From positions 1 to 8,751 of the forward strand of contig DPJL01000192.1 of NCBI GenBank assembly GCA_003543035.1: 8,751 bases of DNA, written 5' to 3'. The notes below the pieces were generated by a model. That model saw nothing but the letters and a program-made list of their open reading frames with translations, was not told the origin of the DNA and ran no database searches. A program made the translations under genes and the position numbers. How positions within the stretch are numbered: the stretch's first letter is position 1; every line of letters starts with the position of its first letter. The stretch comes from Micromonosporaceae bacterium. Its GTDB lineage: Bacteria; Actinomycetota; Actinomycetes; Mycobacteriales; Micromonosporaceae. Below, in pieces: positions 1 to 6,178 of the stretch.

Positions 1-3000
1 TGTCTACGACGAACCCGGCTCGGGCCGGATCTTGCCGCGGGCCGCCTACCTGTCGGGCAATGTACGGAACAAGTTGGACGCCGCGCGGCTCGCCGCCGCC
101 GAAGACTCCAAATACGACGCGAACGTCGAAGCGCTTGCGCGAGTGCTTCCGCCGGATCTGACGCCGGCCGAGATCCGCGCCAAGATGGGCGCCGGGTGGA
201 TCGAACCGAAGTATGTGCAGCAGTTCCTCCGCGAGATTCTTCGCGACCCGACACTGACAGTGCGGCGCAAACATGGCACCAACTGGGAGGTGAAGTCCGA
301 CCGCAAGAGAACCACCGCCACCAACACCGAGTGGGGTATCCGCGAACGCGGCGCCGTCGATCTGGCCGAGGACATCCCGTCGCAGCGGCCCATCCAGATC
401 TCGGTGGACGACAAGCTCAGCCAGGCGAAGACCGAAGCGGCGCAGGCGAAGGCTCGCGAGATCGCCGACCGGTTCGAGACGTGGGCATGGGAAGACCCCA
501 CCCGAGCGCGGGAACTTCAGGACACCTACAACCGGCTGTTCAACTCGCTGGTCCTGCGCTCCTACGACGGCGCCGAAATGTCGCTGCCCGGCCTGTCACG
601 AGAAGGCTTCTACCCTTACCCGCACCGGTACGCCGCCATCTCCCGCATCATCAACGAGCCGTCCGTCGGTCTGTGGCACGAGGTGGGTGCCGGAAAAACC
701 ACCGTGATGATCATCGGTGGGATGGAGATGCGCCGCCTTGGCCTGGTGCAAAAGCCGGCCTATGTCGTGCCCAACCACATGCTCGACCAGTTCACCGGCG
801 AGTTCCTGGAACGCTACCCGCAGGCTCGGGTGTTGGCGATCGGCTCCGACGATCTGAAGAACGACAAGGATGGCTCCAAGCGGCGCGAGATCATCGCCCG
901 GGCCGCCACGGGCGACTGGGATGCGGTCATCCTCACGCAGGGCGCGTTCAAGCGGATCCCCGTATCAGCCGAGACCGAGAAGGACTACCTGGAGGCGCAG
1001 GTGGAACCCCTGCGCCGATCCGCCGCGAGACGGCGGGCCGCGGTCGAGCAGGAGATTCGCGCTCGGCCCGAGGCTGCACGCATGAGCGAGAAGGAGATCA
1101 ACGAACTCGTCTTCGAGGTGCTGGGCAAAGACAAAACCGTCAAGGAGCTTGAGGGGCAGGTCGAGAAGGCCGAGGAGCGGATAGCGGAGCACCTCGGGAA
1201 GATGGAGGCCGACCGGGATCCGGGCCTGACCTGGGAGCAGACCGGGATCGACTACCTGTTCGTGGATGAGGCACACACGTACAAGAACCTTCATACAGAG
1301 TCCTCGATTCAGGGCATGGGCATCCCCGGCAGCCAGATCGCCACCGACCTGCATATGAAGCTGCATCAGCTGCGCTCCCGCTACGACCGGGTTGCGACCC
1401 TCGCCACGGCGACACCGATCGCGAACTCGGTGGCCGAGGCCTACACGATGCTGCGCTATGTGCGGCCCGACCTTCTCGAAGACATGGGCATCGACACGTT
1501 CGACGACTTCGCCGCGAACTTCGGCGAGGTGGTGTCCCGGCTGGAGGTCGCACCCACAGGCGGGCTGCGGCAGCATTCGCGGTTCGCCCGGTTCGTCAAC
1601 ATCCCCGAGCTACTACGCGCCTGGCTGGTCGCCTCCGACGTGAAAACCGCCGACGACCTGAAAGGCATCGTCAAGGTCCCCGAGCTCGCCGAGCGGGTTG
1701 ACGCCGACGGCCGGCGGACGCGGTCGCCGGAAATCGATGTCACGCCACCCAGCGAGGAACTCAAGAACCTCATGGCCTCCCTGGTGGAGCGGGCCATGCA
1801 CATCCCGTACCCGCCCGAAAAGGGCGGCGACAACATGCTGAAGATCACCGGCGAGGGGCGGGCCGCCGCACTCGACCTGGCGATGCTGGGCGGCAGCACA
1901 CATGAGCCGCAGAAACTGGACAGGGCGGCTGACCGGATCGCAGGCATTTATGCCGACAACAAGGACCGCGTCTACACCGACCGCGACGGCAAACCGTCCG
2001 GCGACACCGGCGCGCTGCAACTCGTGTTCTCCGACATCGGCACACCTGGCGGCAGGAAAGCGAAGCGGGCCAAGGGAAAGGCTGCCGAAGCCGTCGGCGG
2101 ACAGCCGATGCTGACCGAGGACCAGACGGGCTACTTCCCCGAGGACGTGGACCTGACGGACTTCAACGCCTACGACGCGCTGCGCGACAAACTCGTCGCC
2201 CGCGGCATCCCACGGCAGAAAATCCGGTTCATCCACGAGGCGAAAACCGACCAGGAAAAAGCAGAACTGTTCGCCGCAGCCCGCGACGGCCGGATCGCCG
2301 TCCTGGTCGGCTCCACAGCCAAGATGGGCGTCGGAACCAACGTCCAGGACCGTGCGGTCGCCCTGCACCACCTGGATGCCCCGTGGCGTCCGGCTGACGT
2401 GCAGCAGCGCGAGGGCCGCATCGTCCGGCAGGGCAACAAGAACCCTGAAGTTCAGATCATCCGCTACGTCACCGAACAGTCCTTCGACGCCTACATTTGG
2501 CAGGCCATCACCACCAAGGGCATGTTCATCAACCAGATCATGCGCGGCCGGGCCGATGTGCGTGAAATGGAGGACGTCGGAGACTTCGCCCTGTCGGCGG
2601 CTGAGGTAACCGCGTTGGGCACGGGCAACCGTTGGCTCATCGAACACGCCGACGCGAAAGCCGACCTGACCCGGCTGCAACGCGCACTGCACAACCATGA
2701 AGCGGATCAGCGCAACATCGCCCGGCAGATCGCCACCGGCGAGATCGAGATCACCGGATCGCAACAACTCATCACCAACCTCGACCAGGCCATCGCCAAG
2801 CGGGTCGACACCCGCGGCGACAACTTCCACATGACCCTGGACAACATCGCCTACGACAGCCGTCCCGACGCACAGGAAAGCCTGCGGCAACACCTGCGGC
2901 GCATAGCCCGCGGCTTGGACAGGGACCCGGAGACGATCGGGGAGTTCGCCGGGTTCCCGCTACGCGCTACCCGGTGGGACGACGGTGTCGAAGTTGAGCT

Positions 3001-4834
3001 CGCTGGCGTACCCGGCGCGACAATCCTCGTCGGCAAGTCCGAAATCCAGTCCGGCGACATCATCGGCAAGCTACAGACCCCACTGGGCAACATGGAAAGG
3101 TTCCGCGCCCGGCACGTCGCCCGAGTCGCCGAGACCCGCCAAGACATCGAATCGCTGCGGTCCCGGCTCGGCAAACCGTTCCGCGACACCGACGCACTCA
3201 AAGCCGCACGGGACCGCTTCGAACACGTCGATGCGCAACTCAAAGCAGAAATCGCCACCAGCGGCAAAACCCAAGAGCCGCAGGGCCCTGCCGCCCGGCA
3301 AGCCGCCGCCATCGCTGCCATCCGCGGTCGGCTCGACGCCGGTGAAGGGTTCAAAGGCATCGGCGAGCTGACTGCATGGCTTGAGGCCGACCCGGAACTC
3401 GCCGACGAGGTACCGGACGACGCCGGACCAAAATGGGGCGTCCTGTCGCCACGCGGGCAACTGGTTGTCCACAAGGACCCGCGCGGCGGCTACCGCATCA
3501 GCATTCCGCGCACGATGGAGACTTCCAAGGCCTTGGCGGACCTGCAGACCCAAACGGCCGCTAAAAAGCTCGCCGAGATCCTCGAAAACTCGGGCATCCC
3601 CTGGAACACCGGCACCGACCTAACCAAGTGGCGCGCGCCTGATGGCGCAGACGCCGCCGAGGTGATTTTCCGGCTACGCGGCGAGCACCGCGAGCTCGAC
3701 AAGAACAGTGTCTGGAAGGACGCCGCCAAACGGGCAGAGGTCAAACGGCGCACACCGGAACGGCTCTGGGGGCCGCTGCTTGAAGGCCAATACAGGAGCG
3801 ATGGCTTGGGCCTGGGTAGCCTTGCCCGCCTCGACCCGGAGCACCGGGAGGCAATCCTCGCAATCCTGCAAAGCGGCCAAGACCCCGACAGCGACCTGGC
3901 AACCGCCGCACGGCTACGCGAATACGGCCTGGCCGACGGCCGCAGCTACGAATCGCAACTCTTCGCGCTCGGCGCCGCCGCACGGTTGGAGCAGGACTAC
4001 CGGCAGCGTGTCCCGCAACCGCTCGACAGGGTCCGCAAGCAGTTCGAAAAGGACTTCGACCGGCTTAGAAACAGCCCGCGTGAGAAGGCCCAAATCGACC
4101 AGATCCTCGCCGGCGCCGACGCGAGCGGCGACCTGATGACGGCGGCGGCCAAGCTGCGGGCGCTGGCCGACGAACTCGGGAAAGACCGCTACGGGTCATA
4201 CGGCCGCCAAACGGTCATAGATGTCGCGGGCAGCCTCGCCGACGTGCTCACAAGGCGTGCCGAACTGGGCCAGTTCGACGGCTGGTCCGAGGCGGAACTA
4301 AGGGCGCTGTTGGCACAACGGGGATTGCCGACCGATGGCGACCCGGCGACCCTCAAAGCCCGGCTCCTCGCCGCAGGTGTTTCTGTGGCTGCGCCAACGA
4401 CACCGGAACAGCTCGACACTGCTGGGCGGGAACTGGTCGGGGCGCGTGCTGTGCTCGACGCGCTTTCGTTCACCCGCACATCCGCCGTGCGGACCCTGCT
4501 CGCCGCATTCGACCGTGGCGGCTCGGCGGATCCGTCCTATGAGGACATCGTGAGGTTCGCCCGGGCCGCGGGCACAGACACCCACCCGGGCGGGGAAGAG
4601 CTGAAGCACTGGGCGCTCCACACGCCCGAGGGCTTGAGTAAGTGGGCTACCAAACCAAAGCCGTGGACGGCGCTGTACAGGTTCCTGCTTGAGAAGATGG
4701 ACGGGAACGAGGTACTCGCGAAGCTGACTGCGAGCCGCTGGTTCATCGACCACTTCGGGTACGCGTCGGGGTCCGACATCCATCGCGTCAAGTCGGGTAA
4801 GCCGCCACGTGGCAAAGTGATCGGGCCTGGCTGA
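1..4834 (+). CDS. DarB-like polyvalent protein, SNF2-type helicase part (5' partial)
   Basis: The reading frame is open to the window edge, so the gene starts upstream. The first in-frame TTG (base 32; residue 1 in this numbering) lies inside a conserved family motif, YLSGNVRNKL, and is not a start. Helicase motifs seen: HEVGAGKTT (216-224, Walker A), VVPNHM, DEAH (412-415), LATATPIANS (457-466), KMGVGTN (764-770) and QQREGRIVRQG (791-801). A charged, probably coiled-coil insert (about 317-405) sits between the Walker A and DEAH motifs. This is the SNF2 half of the methyltransferase-helicase family that includes phage P1 DarB and related proteins of integrative elements; the N6-adenine methyltransferase half normally precedes it and would lie upstream. 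Beyond about 850 the protein continues for 750 residues: an unrecognised helical region, a SAP-like motif (1417-1449, RGLPTDG), and a C-terminal module (1520-1582; LKHW, EGLSKW, PWTALYRFL). Inferred role: protecting injected DNA against restriction, probably from inside the virion. The family is certain; the virion role is inference. Confidence 0.9.
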   Translation, partial: VYDEPGSGRILPRAAYLSGNVRNKLDAARLAAAEDSKYDANVEALARVLPPDLTPAEIRAKMGAGWIEPKYVQQFLREILRDPTLTVRRKHGTNWEVKSDRKRTTATNTEWGIRERGAVDLAEDIPSQRPIQISVDDKLSQAKTEAAQAKAREIADRFETWAWEDPTRARELQDTYNRLFNSLVLRSYDGAEMSLPGLSREGFYPYPHRYAAISRIINEPSVGLWHEVGAGKTTVMIIGGMEMRRLGLVQKPAYVVPNHMLDQFTGEFLERYPQARVLAIGSDDLKNDKDGSKRREIIARAATGDWDAVILTQGAFKRIPVSAETEKDYLEAQVEPLRRSAARRRAAVEQEIRARPEAARMSEKEINELVFEVLGKDKTVKELEGQVEKAEERIAEHLGKMEADRDPGLTWEQTGIDYLFVDEAHTYKNLHTESSIQGMGIPGSQIATDLHMKLHQLRSRYDRVATLATATPIANSVAEAYTMLRYVRPDLLEDMGIDTFDDFAANFGEVVSRLEVAPTGGLRQHSRFARFVNIPELLRAWLVASDVKTADDLKGIVKVPELAERVDADGRRTRSPEIDVTPPSEELKNLMASLVERAMHIPYPPEKGGDNMLKITGEGRAAALDLAMLGGSTHEPQKLDRAADRIAGIYADNKDRVYTDRDGKPSGDTGALQLVFSDIGTPGGRKAKRAKGKAAEAVGGQPMLTEDQTGYFPEDVDLTDFNAYDALRDKLVARGIPRQKIRFIHEAKTDQEKAELFAAARDGRIAVLVGSTAKMGVGTNVQDRAVALHHLDAPWRPADVQQREGRIVRQGNKNPEVQIIRYVTEQSFDAYIWQAITTKGMFINQIMRGRADVREMEDVGDFALSAAEVTALGTGNRWLIEHADAKADLTRLQRALHNHEADQRNIARQIATGEIEITGSQQLITNLDQAIAKRVDTRGDNFHMTLDNIAYDSRPDAQESLRQHLRRIARGLDRDPETIGEFAGFPLRATRWDDGVEVELAGVPGATILVGKSEIQSGDIIGKLQTPLGNMERFRARHVARVAETRQDIESLRSRLGKPFRDTDALKAARDRFEHVDAQLKAEIATSGKTQEPQGPAARQAAAIAAIRGRLDAGEGFKGIGELTAWLEADPELADEVPDDAGPKWGVLSPRGQLVVHKDPRGGYRISIPRTMETSKALADLQTQTAAKKLAEILENSGIPWNTGTDLTKWRAPDGADAAEVIFRLRGEHRELDKNSVWKDAAKRAEVKRRTPERLWGPLLEGQYRSDGLGLGSLARLDPEHREAILAILQSGQDPDSDLATAARLREYGLADGRSYESQLFALGAAARLEQDYRQRVPQPLDRVRKQFEKDFDRLRNSPREKAQIDQILAGADASGDLMTAAAKLRALADELGKDRYGSYGRQTVIDVAGSLADVLTRRAELGQFDGWSEAELRALLAQRGLPTDGDPATLKARLLAAGVSVAAPTTPEQLDTAGRELVGARAVLDALSFTRTSAVRTLLAAFDRGGSADPSYEDIVRFARAAGTDTHPGGEELKHWALHTPEGLSKWATKPKPWTALYRFLLEKMDGNEVLAKLTASRWFIDHFGYASGSDIHRVKSGKPPRGKVIGPG
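4283..4381 (+). other. SAP-like DNA-binding motif within the large helicase protein
   Basis: Residues 1417-1449 of the large protein read as helix-turn-helix-like SAP/HeH spacing: an ELRALLAQRGLP helix, a short TDGDP turn, then LKARLLAAG. SAP motifs typically bind DNA. The call rests on pattern only, with the conserved L-x-x-L-L-x-x-R-G-L-P core and the following L-x-x-R-L visible. It lies far from the helicase core and could tether the protein to DNA. Confidence 0.5.
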
Positions 4835-4858
4835 GCGCAGCGTGCCGCGGGTGCCATA

Positions 4859-4887
4859 TTGGATGGCCTGCGGTTGAATGATAGAGT
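4859..4887 (+). promoter_or_regulatory. Possible promoter upstream of the ParB/Srx-like gene
   Basis: TTGGAT (4859-4864) is followed after exactly 17 bases by TAGAGT (4882-4887). This fits the actinobacterial sigma-70-type pattern of TTGACA-like -35 and TANNNT -10 elements. It lies in the gap after the large gene's stop, about 110 bases upstream of the next start codon. The hexamers are imperfect and such matches arise by chance, so this is a candidate only. Confidence 0.25.
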
Positions 4888-4914
4888 CACACCAGCGTTC
4901 CATGAGTGTGTTTG

Positions 4915-4935
4915 AAGCCCGCCTAGTGCGGGCTT
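4915..4935 (+). terminator. Hairpin after the large helicase gene, terminator-like
   Basis: AAGCCCGC (4915-4922) pairs perfectly with GCGGGCTT (4928-4935) around the 5-base loop CTAGT, an 8-bp stem. Only three T's follow before the sequence turns GC-rich, so as an intrinsic terminator it is weak, although actinobacterial terminators often lack a T run. It lies 80 bases past the stop of the large gene and downstream of the candidate promoter. Confidence 0.5.
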
Positions 4936-4983
4936 TCGCCGTCTCTGAAGCCTTGTCCTGCCCCGATCGGTTCCTTTTTCCTT

Positions 4984-4990
4984 GAGGGGG
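4984..4990 (+). promoter_or_regulatory. Ribosome binding site deciding the start of the ParB/Srx-like gene
   Basis: GAGGGGG lies six bases before the ATG at 4997. It favours this ATG over the in-frame TTG at 4982, which overlaps the site itself. Confidence 0.7.
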
Positions 4991-4996
4991 TGGGGC

Positions 4997-5794
4997 ATGC
5001 CTCGTAATGACGACGACTTCGTGACAGTTGAGGAACTGCCCGAGCTTTTGCGGTCCTTCGGCGTCCTCCCGGGCCAGCAGCGCACGGTGCCCGCCAGTGG
5101 GGCACGGTCGGTGCTGTCCGCGTTTGAACGGCACGGTACCCACAATCAGAAGGACCACGGCCGCCGGAAGGGGTTCGGGTTCGACGCCCCGGCAACCGAT
5201 GTGGCGCAAGTCCATGACCGGTTGCTCAAAGGCGAGAAGGTCCGCGCCGACCCGTCGATCATGGACGATCTGATGGAGCGGATCAAAGAGTCGGGCGAGT
5301 TGTTCAACTTCGCTCGGCTGAATGTGTCCGGCAAGGGCAACGGGAACCTGTTCCAGCGGCACCTGCGTGACCGGCCCCGCGAAACCATGCCGCAGCTGCC
5401 GACCGAGACCGGCGCCGACATGGACCAGTTCATGGACTTCCTGAAAGCCAAGGGTGTCGGCTTCGAGTTCGGCACCATCGACCCGCGCAAACTCGTTGCG
5501 TCGCAGTCGGAACTGTCCGGGCCGAAGGTCGCCAAGCTGTACGGGTTCATGCGCGAGGACGGCTGGAAACCGGGCGGCACCATGATCATCTCGCGCGACG
5601 GTGCCGTGATCGATGGGCACCACCGCTGGGCAGGCGCAGCAGCTGCAAGTATTGCGCGCGGCGGTACAATGGAAGTGACAGTGATGAAGATCGACGCCGA
5701 CCTTGACGACATCCTCGGCACGGACGAAAACCCGGACGGGATCGTCATGGACTTTGCGAAGTTCGAATCACTGGATACCGACAGGGAGGCGTGA
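4997..5794 (+). CDS. ParB/Srx-like domain protein with N-terminal LPELLR module and HGTHNQKDHG motif
   Basis: A 265-residue protein in three parts. Residues 5-46 are acidic then helical, with LPELLR (14-19) and LSAF (40-43), matching the C-terminus of the prohead protease encoded downstream. Residues 46-55 are HGTHNQKDHG, a His-rich linker motif that I recall from many phage head-associated proteins. Residues about 70-265 contain NLF (117-119) and MPQLP (131-135), then a ParB/Srx-like domain: IDPRKL (from 161), a Q-S-E-L-x-x-x-K-V helix, GGTMIIS, and DGHHRWAGA (206-214) at the nucleotide-binding position where ParB carries a GxxRxxA-type motif. ParB/Srx-fold proteins include CTP-binding partition proteins, nucleases and ATP-using enzymes; the actual activity cannot be told from sequence. 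Position just before the protease and capsid genes suggests a head-associated or packaged protein. No signal peptide or membrane segment is seen. Confidence 0.75.
   Translation: MPRNDDDFVTVEELPELLRSFGVLPGQQRTVPASGARSVLSAFERHGTHNQKDHGRRKGFGFDAPATDVAQVHDRLLKGEKVRADPSIMDDLMERIKESGELFNFARLNVSGKGNGNLFQRHLRDRPRETMPQLPTETGADMDQFMDFLKAKGVGFEFGTIDPRKLVASQSELSGPKVAKLYGFMREDGWKPGGTMIISRDGAVIDGHHRWAGAAAASIARGGTMEVTVMKIDADLDDILGTDENPDGIVMDFAKFESLDTDREA
5036..5134 (+). repeat. Protein-level repeat, copy 1: LPELLR...LSAF module at the N-terminus of the ParB/Srx-like protein
   Basis: Residues 14-46 read LPELLR, then S-F-G-V-x-P, a P/A/S/G linker, and A-R-S-V-LSAF-E-R-H. Nearly the same order of residues occurs at 6938-7063. 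The codons differ at many positions (for example CTGCCCGAGCTTTTGCGG against CTTCCCGAACTGCTCCGC), so the likeness is at protein level and not a recent DNA duplication. Confidence 0.6.
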
Positions 5795-5795
5795 G

Positions 5796-5990
5796 ATGCC
5801 CAAACTTGAAGGCTTCAAGCCCTTGGAGATGAGCGAAAACCCGCCGGGAGTCCCCAAGCCCAGGGACGCGTCATCGGTGTACCTGAAGAACCCCGAGACC
5901 GGCGAGGGTTTCTGGGTCACCCACGGCGTCACCGACAAGGCTGACGGCATCACGGACGCCGACTTCAACTTCCCCCCCGACGTGGACTAG
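5796..5990 (+). CDS. Small hypothetical protein coupled to the ParB/Srx-like gene
   Basis: A 64-residue protein that I do not recognise. Its ATG follows the upstream TGA by a single base, and GGAGG (5784-5788) lies seven bases before it, inside the end of the upstream gene; this is a classic translational-coupling layout. The sequence is polar and proline-rich (ENPPGVPKP), with one aromatic patch (GFWVTHGV, 42-49 region) and an acidic tail ending PPDVD. There is no cysteine pair, signal peptide or membrane segment. The codon use resembles that of its neighbours, and the start signal is strong, so the gene is probably real. A partner of the upstream protein, such as an inhibitor or chaperone, is possible but unsupported. 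Confidence 0.65.
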   Translation: MPKLEGFKPLEMSENPPGVPKPRDASSVYLKNPETGEGFWVTHGVTDKADGITDADFNFPPDVD

Positions 5991-6047
5991 GCCAATCACC
6001 CCAACGCCCGTCTGATCCGCAACTGCGCCACAAACTGACCACACGTA

Positions 6048-6071
6048 AGGGCATCGCGTAGGCGGTGCCCT
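6048..6071 (+). terminator. Stable hairpin downstream of the small coupled gene
   Basis: AGGGCATCGC (6048-6057) pairs with GCGGTGCCCT (6062-6071) over 10 bp, including one G-U pair, with the tetraloop GTAG. No T run follows (CATTGCATACC). It sits 57 bases past the stop codon at 5990 and could act as a Rho-independent terminator of the actinobacterial no-tail kind, as a 3'-end stabiliser, or as an RNA-processing site. Confidence 0.5.
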
Positions 6072-6084
6072 CATTGCATACCTA

Positions 6085-6152
6085 AGGCCCGCACGGCGCG
6101 GGCTCCCATTCACACTCTTTGGGAGCTCGTTGTCGCGCGGGCCTCTTTTTTT
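6085..6152 (+). terminator. Intrinsic terminator or attenuator just upstream of the prohead protease gene
   Basis: AGGCCCGC (6085-6092) pairs with GCGGGCCT (6137-6144) in a perfect 8-bp stem, directly followed by C and seven T's (6146-6152). The enclosed bases hold a second hairpin, GCTCCCA (6102-6108) with TGGGAGC (6120-6126). The 5' arm can instead pair locally: GCCCGC (6087-6092) with GCGGGC (6098-6103), loop ACGGC, which would leave the T-run arm free. The T run ends 26 bases before the protease ATG, so a fully efficient terminator here would block the capsid genes unless another promoter or read-through exists. Confidence 0.6.
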
Positions 6153-6167
6153 GTGCCCGCATCCATC

Positions 6168-6175
6168 GAGGAGGG
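6168..6175 (+). promoter_or_regulatory. Ribosome binding site deciding the start of the protease gene
   Basis: GAGGAGGG is a near-perfect Shine-Dalgarno sequence. The AGGAGG core ends four bases before the ATG at 6179, a short but workable spacing. It rules out the longer open frame running up to 6119 through the terminator. A second in-frame ATG at 6218 has no comparable site. Confidence 0.7.
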
Positions 6176-6178
6176 CCG

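Noticed and set aside
196..1152. Open frame of 318 codons in another + frame
   Set aside because: It overlaps the helicase Walker A region and its translation is R, G, P-rich as expected for an out-of-frame read.
1613..2893. Open frame of 426 codons on the minus strand
   Set aside because: It lies wholly opposite the helicase core, whose motifs fix the coding strand; its translation is low-complexity (V, G, D-rich).
4902..4985. 27-codon frame spanning the hairpin and ending in the ribosome binding site of the ParB/Srx-like gene
   Set aside because: A leader peptide was considered, but no Shine-Dalgarno sequence precedes the ATG and the peptide shows no repeated regulatory codons.
4298..5623. 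Long open frame of 441 codons on the minus strand
   Set aside because: It runs opposite to two well-supported genes and the gap between them, has no family signature and no ribosome binding site, and is a common by-product of GC-rich coding DNA.
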